The notes beneath the pieces were generated by a model. The model ran no database searches. It had not been told where the DNA came from and saw nothing but the letters and a program-made list of their open reading frames with translations. Position numbers and translations under genes: made by a program. DNA of 64,000 bases from DATGMP01 sp035293565 (GTDB lineage: Bacteria; Pseudomonadota; Alphaproteobacteria; BOG-932; Roseiterribacteraceae): positions 62,001 through 126,000 of the forward strand of contig DATGMP010000075.1 in the NCBI GenBank assembly GCA_035293565.1, in the 5' to 3' direction. Below, piece by piece: positions 8,146-16,319 of this stretch (position 1 is its first letter; the number at the start of each line of letters is the position of its first letter).

Positions 8146-8180
8146 GCCCAGCCAGATTCGAGCCGCACGGAGGATCGCCA

Positions 8181-9047
8181 ATGGACACGCACCAGGACGA
8201 AATCCGCACAATGGCCGAGCAGATCAGGCTCGGAAGGCGCGGCTTTGCGGTGACGAGCCTTGCCGCGGGCTTTGCCTTAGCGGTCAGGCCGGTCAGCGCC
8301 GCCACGATCACGACCGACACGAACGGGCTTACCGCCGGTGAGGTCAAGATACCGGTGCCCGACGGCTCGATCCCGGGCTATCGCGCGATGCCGGCAGGAT
8401 CGACCGGCGCGCCCACCGTGCTCGTCATCCATGAGGTCTTCGGTGTCCATGAGCACATCAAGGATCTCTGTCGGCGCCTGGCGAAGGCGGGCTACTACGC
8501 GGCAGCGCCGCTGCTCTACTCACGCGAAGGGGACGTGGCGAAGGCCCCCGATATTCAGGCGATCATGGCCATTGTGGATAAGGTGAAGGACGATCAGGTC
8601 AAATCCGATCTCGACTCGACCGCGGCTTTCGCCAAGGCCGAGAAAGCCGACACGGCGAAGCTCGGCGTCACGGGATTTTGCTGGGGCGGCCGCCAGACTT
8701 GGCTCTATGTCGCCGCCAATCCGGCGGTCAAGGCCGGGGTCGCGTGGTATGGCCCTCTCGTCGGACGACCCGGCGGTCCCGGCCCCAATCCGATCGATGT
8801 GGCCGACAAGATCAAGGGACGCGTCCTCGGTCTCTATGGCGGGAAGGACCAAATGATCACCGCCGCCATGGTCGACCGGATGCGCGCCAATTTGAAGGCG
8901 GCCGGGGATACGCAAAGCCAAATCATCGTCTATCCCGATGCGCAGCACGGCTTCAACGCCGACTACCGGCCGAGCTACAACGAGGCCGACGCCAAGGACG
9001 GCTGGGCCAAGATGCTGGCCTGGTTCAAAGCCCACGGCGCGGCCTGA
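8181..9047 (+). CDS. Dienelactone hydrolase family protein, Tat-exported
   Basis: This alpha/beta hydrolase (288 aa) has a clear Cys-Asp-His triad: C167 in GFCWGG, D223 in GGKDQM and H256 in DAQHGF. Dienelactone hydrolases open lactone rings in chlorocatechol degradation, but most family members have unknown substrates and no catabolic neighbours exist here. A twin-arginine signal is present (RR at 19-20 followed by a hydrophobic stretch ending AVRPVSA near residue 40), so the enzyme is probably periplasmic. The ATG at 8181 follows GGAGGATCG. Confidence 0.88.
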   Translation: MDTHQDEIRTMAEQIRLGRRGFAVTSLAAGFALAVRPVSAATITTDTNGLTAGEVKIPVPDGSIPGYRAMPAGSTGAPTVLVIHEVFGVHEHIKDLCRRLAKAGYYAAAPLLYSREGDVAKAPDIQAIMAIVDKVKDDQVKSDLDSTAAFAKAEKADTAKLGVTGFCWGGRQTWLYVAANPAVKAGVAWYGPLVGRPGGPGPNPIDVADKIKGRVLGLYGGKDQMITAAMVDRMRANLKAAGDTQSQIIVYPDAQHGFNADYRPSYNEADAKDGWAKMLAWFKAHGAA

Positions 9048-9068
9048 TCGCGAATACCCGCCACTCAA

Positions 9069-10037
9069 ATGGACCAGAGCCAATCCATCGCCTTGCCAGA
9101 CGGCTTCGTCTGGACTCACCGGCACATGTTGGGCATCGAGGGGTTGACGGCCGCTGAGATCACCGCGGTGCTCGACCTCGCCGACGGCTATGTGCTGCAG
9201 AACCGGCGCGTCGATAAGCGCAGCACCGAGCTGCGCGGTCGGACGATCATGAATCTCTTCTTCGAGGATTCAACGCGCACGCGCACGTCGTTCGAGCTGG
9301 CCGGCAAGCGGTTGGGCGGCGACGTGATCAACATGTCGGTCAGCACGAGCTCGGTAAAAAAGGGCGAGACGCTGCTCGACACAGCGCTCACGCTGAATGC
9401 GATGAATCCCGACTTCCTCATTGTCCGCCACGCCGAGTCCGGAGCGCCCAAGCTTCTCGCCGACAAAGTGAATTGCTCGGTCATCAATGCCGGCGACGGC
9501 ATGCACGAGCACCCTACACAAGCGCTGCTCGACGCGCTGTCAATCCGGCGGCGAAAGGGCAAGCTGCAAGGCCTCATCGTCGCCATCTGCGGCGATATCC
9601 TCCATAGCCGCGTCGCACGTTCCAACATTCATCTGCTCGGCACGATGGGCGCACGGGTCAGGGTGGTCGGGCCGCCGACGCTCATTCCGTCAGCGATCGA
9701 ACGCATGGGAGTGGAAGTCTTCACAGACATGGAGCGCGGACTCCGCGACGTCGACATCGTGATGATGCTTCGGCTGCAGAGCGAGCGGATGAGCGGGCGC
9801 TTCGTCCCGTCGGTGCGCGAATATTTCCGCTTTTACGGTCTTACCCCGGAAAGACTGACGGCGGCGAAGCCGGACGCGCTCATCATGCATCCCGGCCCGA
9901 TGAATCGCGGCGTCGAGATCGATTCCGAAGTCGCCGACGATATCGGCCGCAGCTTGATCCTCGAGCAGGTCGAATTCGGCGTGGCGGTACGCATGGCGTG
10001 TCTCAGGCTTCTGGCCTCCACCCAGGCCAACGCATGA
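9069..10037 (+). CDS. pyrB: Aspartate carbamoyltransferase catalytic subunit
   Basis: PyrB (322 aa) joins carbamoyl phosphate and aspartate, the first committed step of pyrimidine synthesis. The carbamoyl-phosphate site FFEDSTRTRTSFE is intact, as are HPTQALLD and the HPGPMNRG segment that binds aspartate. It overlaps the downstream pyrC-like gene in ATGA. No regulatory pyrI is present. In other bacteria such pyrB-pyrC' pairs form a dodecamer in which the partner has a structural role. Confidence 0.97.
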   Translation: MDQSQSIALPDGFVWTHRHMLGIEGLTAAEITAVLDLADGYVLQNRRVDKRSTELRGRTIMNLFFEDSTRTRTSFELAGKRLGGDVINMSVSTSSVKKGETLLDTALTLNAMNPDFLIVRHAESGAPKLLADKVNCSVINAGDGMHEHPTQALLDALSIRRRKGKLQGLIVAICGDILHSRVARSNIHLLGTMGARVRVVGPPTLIPSAIERMGVEVFTDMERGLRDVDIVMMLRLQSERMSGRFVPSVREYFRFYGLTPERLTAAKPDALIMHPGPMNRGVEIDSEVADDIGRSLILEQVEFGVAVRMACLRLLASTQANA

Positions 10038-11314
10038 CCAAAACGGCATTCGTCAACGCCAGGCTGCTCGACCCCGCGAGCGGGCTCGATACCCTGGGCG
10101 TGCTGATCGTCGAAGGCGAGAAGATCACAGCCTTGGGCGCGAACGTCGCGCCCCCTGCCGAAGCGAGCGTCATTGACTGCAAAGGCCTTTGCCTGGCGCC
10201 GGGTCTGGTCGATATGCGCGTCGCGGTGGGCGAACCCGGCGAGGAGGAGCGCGAGACGATCCTGTCTACAAGCCGCTCCGCCGCTGCCGGCGGAATCACG
10301 GCGCTCGCGATGCTGCCCAATACGATCCCAGTCATCGACGACATCGCCGGTCTCGAATTCGTCGCGCGGCGCGCGCGCGAGGCGAAGCTCGTCAAGATCT
10401 TCGCCTATGGCGCCGTCACGCGCGGCGCGGCCGGCGCGGATCTCGCCGAGATGGGGCTGTTGGCGGATGCGGGAGCCGTCGGCTTCACCGATGGATCCAG
10501 CGCGATTGCCGACGCGCTGCTGATGCGGCGCGCCCTGTCCTATGCGCGTGTCTTCGGTAAGGCGATCGTTCAGCATCCGGAAGAGCCGCGCCTCGCCGAA
10601 GGCGGGCAAATGAACGAGGGTGAGATCGCGACCAGGCTCGGCCTTGCGGGCATACCGCGCGCGGCCGAGACGATCATGCTGCAGCGTGACTTGCGCCTCG
10701 TGGAGCTGACCGGCGGACGCTATCACGCGGCGCATCTGTCAACCGGCGAAGGCGTGGAGCTCATCCGGCAGGCCAAGCGCGCCGGACTTCCGGTGACGTG
10801 CGACACGGCCCCGCCCTATTTCGCGCTCAGCGAGAGCGACGTCGGCGAATACCGAACCTTCGCCAAGCTGTCGCCGCCGCTCCGCACCGACCAGGACCGC
10901 AGGGAGATCATCGCTGGCATCGCCGACGGCACGATCGACGCGATCGCCAGCGATCATGTTCCTCAAGGGCAGGATGCCAAGCGCCTGCCTTTCGCGGCTG
11001 CCGCGCCGGGCGTGATCGGCCTCGAAACGTTGCTGCCCGTCGCCCTCGAGCTCTACCACAAGGGCGTGATCGGATTGCTCGATCTCCTGCGCCGCCTCAC
11101 GGTCGCGCCGGCCGACATACTGGGGCTGCCGCTCGGCCGCCTCTCAGTCGGCGCGGCAGCCGATCTCGTCATCTTCGATCTCGATCGGCCCTGGGTGATC
11201 GACGCCGCGCAGTTCCGTTCGAAATCGAAGAATTCTCCGTTCGACGCGCGGCCGGTGGCCGGCCGGGCAACCATGACCGTCGTCGACGGTCGCATCGTCC
11301 ATGTATCCGAGTGA
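10034..11314 (+). CDS. Dihydroorotase-like protein lacking the HxH motif
   Basis: This 426-residue amidohydrolase-fold protein is homologous to class I dihydroorotase. Active enzymes carry a metal-binding HxH after the PGLVD strand, but here the segment reads PGLVDMRVAVGEPG, with R62 and A64 in place of the two His. Other usual ligand positions remain (H181, H231 or H234, D307). Loss of both His suggests little or no dihydroorotase activity. By analogy with Pseudomonas PyrC' it may instead support assembly of the PyrB holoenzyme, to which it is translationally coupled (ATGA). A catalytic PyrC would then be needed elsewhere. I chose MTKTAF as the start over a frame reaching back to 9998 inside pyrB. 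Confidence 0.85.
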   Translation: MTKTAFVNARLLDPASGLDTLGVLIVEGEKITALGANVAPPAEASVIDCKGLCLAPGLVDMRVAVGEPGEEERETILSTSRSAAAGGITALAMLPNTIPVIDDIAGLEFVARRAREAKLVKIFAYGAVTRGAAGADLAEMGLLADAGAVGFTDGSSAIADALLMRRALSYARVFGKAIVQHPEEPRLAEGGQMNEGEIATRLGLAGIPRAAETIMLQRDLRLVELTGGRYHAAHLSTGEGVELIRQAKRAGLPVTCDTAPPYFALSESDVGEYRTFAKLSPPLRTDQDRREIIAGIADGTIDAIASDHVPQGQDAKRLPFAAAAPGVIGLETLLPVALELYHKGVIGLLDLLRRLTVAPADILGLPLGRLSVGAAADLVIFDLDRPWVIDAAQFRSKSKNSPFDARPVAGRATMTVVDGRIVHVSE

Positions 11315-11320
11315 CCAATC

Positions 11321-11923
11321 ATGGCTGAACCGATTCAGTTCTATTTCGACTTCTCCTCGCCCTATGGATACATCGCGAGTCAGCTCATCGACGCGGTCGG
11401 CGCCAAGCATGGGCGCGCCATCGTCTGGAGGCCGATCCTCTTGGGCGCGATCTTCAAGATCACCGGCATGCAGCCGCTCACCGAGATCCCGATCAAGGGC
11501 GAATATATGAAAAGAGATTTTGCCCGAAGCGCCCGGCTTCACGGCATCCCGTTCCGCATGCCCGACCCTTTCCCATTCTCCGGGGTCGCTGCGAACCGCG
11601 CCTTCTACTGGCTCGAAGCGAGCGACCCGGTGAAGGCGCATGATCTCGCCAATGCGCTTTACCGTGCCGCCTTCGCCCGAAACCAGGAGATCGGCTCGGT
11701 CGACGGCGTGATCCAGATCGCGACCCAACTCGGAGTCGACGCCGATGCGATCGGCGCGGGTCTTCAATCGGCGGAAGTGAAGGATCGGACGCGGGCCGCG
11801 AACGACGCTGCCGTAGCCGCCGGCATCTTCGGCTCACCGACCTTCGTTGTTGACGGCGAGCCCTTCTGGGGCGCCGATCGCCTCGACCAAGTCGAGAAGT
11901 GGCTGGTCTCGGGCGGCTGGTGA
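11321..11923 (+). CDS. 2-hydroxychromene-2-carboxylate isomerase family protein
   Basis: This 200-residue protein is a DsbA-fold, kappa-GST-like member of the 2-hydroxychromene-2-carboxylate isomerase family. The N-terminal FYFDFSSPYGY contains the Ser that replaces the thioredoxin Cys and binds glutathione. The C-terminal GIFGSPTFVVDGEPFWGADRLD is characteristic. The named reaction belongs to naphthalene breakdown, but no such pathway is nearby, so the physiological substrate is unknown; a general glutathione-dependent isomerase is likely. Confidence 0.88.
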   Translation: MAEPIQFYFDFSSPYGYIASQLIDAVGAKHGRAIVWRPILLGAIFKITGMQPLTEIPIKGEYMKRDFARSARLHGIPFRMPDPFPFSGVAANRAFYWLEASDPVKAHDLANALYRAAFARNQEIGSVDGVIQIATQLGVDADAIGAGLQSAEVKDRTRAANDAAVAAGIFGSPTFVVDGEPFWGADRLDQVEKWLVSGGW

Positions 11924-11933
11924 TCCGCCCTTG

Positions 11934-12524
11934 ATGGCAATCCTCACATTCCTGGGCGGCTATCTTTTGGGTTCGATCCCGTTCGGGCTCGTGCTGACGC
12001 GGCTCGCCGGTTTCGGCGACATCCGCAAAATCGGCTCGGGAAATATCGGCGCCACCAACGTGCTTCGGACCGGTAACAAGATTTTGGCGTTGGCAGTCCT
12101 CATCCTCGATTCGGGAAAAGGAGCCGTGGCCGTGCTGCTGGGTTCCCAATTCGGGGAAGGAGCGTCGCTCTCCGCCGCGCTCGGCGCGGTGCTCGGGCAT
12201 CTGTTTCCGGCCTGGCTCGGCTTCAAGGGCGGGAAGGGCGTGGCAACGACATTGGGAACGCTGCTGGCCCTAAGCCCGGCGATCGGAATTATCGCATGCG
12301 GCGTCTGGCTGCTGATGGCGCTTCTGTTCCGGCTCTCTTCGCTGGCGGCATTGACAGCCATGGCGAGCGCGGCGGTCGCCGCGGTCACGCTCACCACGCC
12401 CCGAACCGCGCTCGCTCTTCTGGTTATCGCCGCGCTTGTATGGGCCAAGCATGCGCCCAACATCCGTCGGCTCCTCGCCGGCACGGAGCCCCACATTTCG
12501 TTCTCCCGTAAGGGGCGCGCGTGA
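11934..12524 (+). CDS. plsY: Acyl-phosphate:glycerol-3-phosphate acyltransferase
   Basis: PlsY (196 aa) is a polytopic inner-membrane enzyme that moves an acyl group from acyl phosphate to glycerol-3-phosphate, starting phospholipid synthesis. The three conserved motifs are visible: GSIPFG near the N terminus, GSGNIGATNVLR, and GFKGGKGVATTLG. About five hydrophobic segments are present. The ATG at 11934 was chosen because the first membrane strand (LTFLGGYLLGSIPFG) follows directly. Its stop overlaps the dprA GTG. Confidence 0.95.
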   Translation: MAILTFLGGYLLGSIPFGLVLTRLAGFGDIRKIGSGNIGATNVLRTGNKILALAVLILDSGKGAVAVLLGSQFGEGASLSAALGAVLGHLFPAWLGFKGGKGVATTLGTLLALSPAIGIIACGVWLLMALLFRLSSLAALTAMASAAVAAVTLTTPRTALALLVIAALVWAKHAPNIRRLLAGTEPHISFSRKGRA

Positions 12525-13639
12525 GGCGAGCCGAGCTCAGCAGTGCCGAGAAAATCGATTGGCTGCGGTTGAGCCGTACCGCCGGCATCGGGCCGATCAC
12601 CTTCACCACGCTGCTCGAACGCTACGGAACGGCATCGGCCGCCTTGGAGGCGCTGCCGCGGCTTGCAGAGCGAGCCGGCCGCGACAAGCCGGTCCGAATC
12701 CCATCGGTCGCCGAGGTCAATACCGAGATCGACAAATCCGGACGGCTCGGTCTTCGTCTCGTTGCCCGTCCGGAGCCCGGCTATCCGAAGCTGCTGCGCG
12801 AGATCGAAGACGCTCCGCCGGTCATTGCGATCGGCCGCAACATCGCTCTGCTGGAGCGCCCGACCGTCGCGATCGTCGGTGCCCGCAACGCATCGACCAA
12901 TGGGAAGCGGATCGCCGAGCGGCTCGCCCACGACCTCGCCGAAGCCGGCCTCGTCGTGATTTCTGGGCTGGCGCGCGGGATCGACACGGCGGCCCATCGC
13001 GCCGCGCTCGATCACGGTACCGTCGCCGTTATTGCCGGCGGTGCGGATATCGTCTATCCGCCGGAGAACGCCACTTTGCAATCAGAGATCGTCGCGCGCG
13101 GCTGCCTCGTAACCGAGGCGGCCATCGGTACCGAGCCGATGGCGCGCCATTTTCCGCGGCGGAACCGAATCATCTCGGGGCTTGCCCCAGGCGTGATCGT
13201 GGTCGAGGCGGCTCGAAATTCGGGATCGCTGATCACCGCGCGCATGGCGCTGGAGCAGGGTCGCGATGTATTTGCCGTCCCCGGCTCACCCCTGGACCCG
13301 AGGGCCCAGGGCACCAACAACCTGATCCGCCAGGGCGCCGTGCTTACCGAGACGGCCGACGACGTACTGCAGGTCCTGTCGAGCCTGCGTCTAAAAGCGG
13401 CCGATCCGGCCGCCGACGCCTCGAAGCCCCTCCTGTCCATTGAAAACCCATCGGAATCCGAGACAGACGAGGCCCGTCGGACCATCCTCGAGGCGCTCGG
13501 TCCGACGCCGGTCCCGGTTGACGAATTGGTGCGGCGCTGCCAAGTGTCACTCCCGATCGTCCTGACGGTGCTGCTGGAACTCGAGCTTTCGGGCCGGCTC
13601 GAGCGGCAGGCCGGACAACGTGTCAGCCTCGTCACCTGA
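12521..13639 (+). CDS. dprA: DNA-processing protein DprA
   Basis: DprA (372 aa) loads RecA onto incoming single-stranded DNA during natural transformation and is widely conserved even where competence is unproven. A SAM-like N-terminal region precedes the Rossmann fold, marked by VAIVGARNAS, SGLARGIDTAAH and FPRRNRIISGL. A C-terminal winged-helix domain (about 300-372) is present. The start is GTG in a GTGA overlap with plsY. No com genes lie in the window. Confidence 0.95.
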   Translation: MRRAELSSAEKIDWLRLSRTAGIGPITFTTLLERYGTASAALEALPRLAERAGRDKPVRIPSVAEVNTEIDKSGRLGLRLVARPEPGYPKLLREIEDAPPVIAIGRNIALLERPTVAIVGARNASTNGKRIAERLAHDLAEAGLVVISGLARGIDTAAHRAALDHGTVAVIAGGADIVYPPENATLQSEIVARGCLVTEAAIGTEPMARHFPRRNRIISGLAPGVIVVEAARNSGSLITARMALEQGRDVFAVPGSPLDPRAQGTNNLIRQGAVLTETADDVLQVLSSLRLKAADPAADASKPLLSIENPSESETDEARRTILEALGPTPVPVDELVRRCQVSLPIVLTVLLELELSGRLERQAGQRVSLVT

Positions 13640-16319
13640 GCGAAACACCGAAGCAGCGTACAATCACTTGGCCTCTCAAACCGACCATACCGTTGTGATC
13701 GTCGAATCGCCGGCAAAGGCGAAGACGATCAACAAATATCTCGGCTCCGATCATACGGTCCTGGCGAGCTATGGGCATGTCCGCGATCTGCCCGCGCGTG
13801 ACGGGTCGGTAAAGCCGGACGAAGATTTTGCCATGGAGTGGGAGCTGGGCGACCGCTCGGCGAAGCCGCTCGAGGCGATCACGAAGGCGTTGAAGGGTGC
13901 GAACCATATCATCCTCGCGACCGACCCCGATCGCGAGGGCGAGGCGATCTCCTGGCATGTGCTGGAGCTGTTGCGGCAGCGCAAGTTATTGGATTCACGC
14001 GATGTGAAGCGCGTGACCTTCAACGAGATCACCAAGACCGCGATCCAGGAAGCCTTCCGGCATCCGCGCGATATCAACAGCGAGCTGGTCGACGCCTATC
14101 TAGCGCGGCGGGCGCTCGATTATCTCGTCGGCTTCACATTGTCGCCGGTTCTATGGCGAAAGCTTCCGGGCTCGCGCTCGGCCGGCCGCGTGCAATCGGT
14201 GGCGTTGCGCCTGATCATCGAGCGCGAGCAGGAGATCCAGGCCTTCCGGGCAGAGGAATATTGGACCGTCACGGCCATTCTCGCGACGATGGCCGGCATC
14301 ACCTTCCCGGCCCGGCTGCATGCGCTGGACGGCAAGGCGCTCACGAAATTCTCGCTCCGCACCGAGGCCGATGCGAAAGCGGCGGTCGCACGCATCGAGG
14401 CGGCGAGATTCGCCGTCGGCTCGGTCGAGCGCAAGCAGGTGCGCCGCAATCCCGCGCCGCCCTTCATCACCTCGACCTTGCAGCAGGAAGCCTCACGCAA
14501 GCTGGGCTTCAGCGCGACCAAGACCATGCGCACGGCGCAGCAGCTCTATGAGGGCGTCGATATCGGCGGCGAGACCGTCGGCCTCATTACCTATATGCGA
14601 ACCGATGGAGTCCAACTCGGCGCCGAGGCTACACAGCAGACCCGTGCGCTGATCGAGCAGGCTTACGGCGCGAATTACGTCCCCAAATCTCCGCGGGTCT
14701 ACAAGAGCGCGGCAAAGAACGCCCAAGAAGCACACGAGGCCATCCGTCCGACCGATCTGTTCCGGCGGCCTGAAGCGATGAATCGCCACCTCGATCGCGA
14801 TCAGGCGCGGCTTTACGAGCTGATCTGGAAGCGCACCGTCGCCTGCCAGATGGAAAGCGCGGTGTTCGACCAGGTGACCGTCGACATTCTGTCGGAGCGG
14901 CGCGACGTCGGGTTACGCGCTACTGGCCAGATTCAACTCTTCGACGGCTTTCTGCGCGTCTATCACGAGGACCAGGACGATACGTCCGAGGATGAGGATT
15001 CGGAGACTCGGCGTCTGCCGCCGCTCGCAGAGCGCGACGCCGTCGAGCGGCGTTCGATCAAACCCGAGCAGCATTTCACGCAGCCGCCTCCGCGCTATTC
15101 CGAGGCGAGCCTCGTCAAAAAGCTGGAGGAGCTGGGCATCGGCCGGCCCTCGACCTATGCTTCGATTCTCCAGGTCCTTCAGGATCGCGATTATGTGAAG
15201 CTCGAGCAGCGGCGCTTCCTACCTGAGGAACGCGGCTGGCTGGTCACGTCGTTCCTGACGAACTTCTTCCGCCGTTACGTCGAGTACAATTTCACCGCCG
15301 ATCTCGAGCAGAGGCTCGACGAGGTTTCGGACGGCAAGCTCGATTGGAAGAAGCTTCTCCGCGATTTCTGGAACCAGTTCTCGACCGCGGTCGGCGAGAC
15401 CAAGAACCTCAAATTCGCCGAGGTCATATCGGCTCTCGATGAGGATCTGGCGCCGCATTTCTTCGCCCAAGACGGAGCGAGCGGCGATCCCCGCGCCTGC
15501 CCGGTCTGCGGTAATGGCCGTTTGTCGCTGAAGATCGGCAAGTTCGGCGCCTTCATCGGCTGCTCGAACTATCCCAATTGCCAATTCACGCGGCCGCTGG
15601 TGGTCGCGAACAATGACGAGCCGCAGCAGGAGGGTGAATCGGCCGGGCCGCGTTTGCTCGGATCCGATTCCGCGACCGGGCTTCCGGTGACGGTGAGGCG
15701 CGGCCCCTATGGCGCCTATATTCAGCTCGGACCCAAGGCAGGCGCCGAGGAGACCCCCGACAAGAAATCAAAGAACAAGGAGAAGCCGAAGCGCGTCTCT
15801 CTGCCCAAGGGCATGACCGCGGGCGAGATCGATCTCGACACGGCGCTTCGCCTTCTGTCCTTGCCGCGCGAGATCGGCATCCACCCCGAGAGCCGCGAGA
15901 TGATCACCGCCGGGATCGGCCGGTTCGGCGCCTACCTCAAGGTGGGGGATCGCTACAAGTCCCTACCGGCCGACGAGAGTGTGCTCACCATCGGGCTCAA
16001 TCGAGCGGTCGATCTGCTGGCCGAGGATTCGAAGCAAGGCGGCGGCGCGCGCGGCTTGCTGCGCACGCTGGGCGAGGATCCAAGCGACGGAAAGCCGGTC
16101 ACGCTCCACCGCGGCCGGTTCGGTCCTTATGTCAAGCATGGCTCGGTGATGGCTTCCTTGAGCCGGAAGCAGTCGCCCGACACGCTGACATTGGAGGAAG
16201 CTACGGCGCTCCTTGCAGCCAAAGTTGTTGCAAATGGCAACAAGCCCCAGCGAGCGGGCAAGTCGCGTGGGAAGACGACCAAGGCCGCAGGCGCGCGGCG
16301 CAAATCGGCGGCCTCTTGA
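13620..16319 (+). CDS. topA: DNA topoisomerase I
   Basis: TopA relaxes negative supercoils by type IA strand passage. The TOPRIM domain begins VVIVESPAKAKTINKYLG with DPDREGE further on, and the catalytic tyrosine lies in YMRTDG. One four-Cys zinc finger (CPVCGN...CSNYPNC) is followed by degenerate topoisomerase C-terminal repeats and a Lys/Arg-rich tail. The GTG at 13620 overlaps dprA by 20 bases and gives 899 residues. A TTG at 13668 in the same frame would be closer to the usual N terminus; the sequence does not decide between them. Confidence 0.93.
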   Translation: MSASSPERNTEAAYNHLASQTDHTVVIVESPAKAKTINKYLGSDHTVLASYGHVRDLPARDGSVKPDEDFAMEWELGDRSAKPLEAITKALKGANHIILATDPDREGEAISWHVLELLRQRKLLDSRDVKRVTFNEITKTAIQEAFRHPRDINSELVDAYLARRALDYLVGFTLSPVLWRKLPGSRSAGRVQSVALRLIIEREQEIQAFRAEEYWTVTAILATMAGITFPARLHALDGKALTKFSLRTEADAKAAVARIEAARFAVGSVERKQVRRNPAPPFITSTLQQEASRKLGFSATKTMRTAQQLYEGVDIGGETVGLITYMRTDGVQLGAEATQQTRALIEQAYGANYVPKSPRVYKSAAKNAQEAHEAIRPTDLFRRPEAMNRHLDRDQARLYELIWKRTVACQMESAVFDQVTVDILSERRDVGLRATGQIQLFDGFLRVYHEDQDDTSEDEDSETRRLPPLAERDAVERRSIKPEQHFTQPPPRYSEASLVKKLEELGIGRPSTYASILQVLQDRDYVKLEQRRFLPEERGWLVTSFLTNFFRRYVEYNFTADLEQRLDEVSDGKLDWKKLLRDFWNQFSTAVGETKNLKFAEVISALDEDLAPHFFAQDGASGDPRACPVCGNGRLSLKIGKFGAFIGCSNYPNCQFTRPLVVANNDEPQQEGESAGPRLLGSDSATGLPVTVRRGPYGAYIQLGPKAGAEETPDKKSKNKEKPKRVSLPKGMTAGEIDLDTALRLLSLPREIGIHPESREMITAGIGRFGAYLKVGDRYKSLPADESVLTIGLNRAVDLLAEDSKQGGGARGLLRTLGEDPSDGKPVTLHRGRFGPYVKHGSVMASLSRKQSPDTLTLEEATALLAAKVVANGNKPQRAGKSRGKTTKAAGARRKSAAS

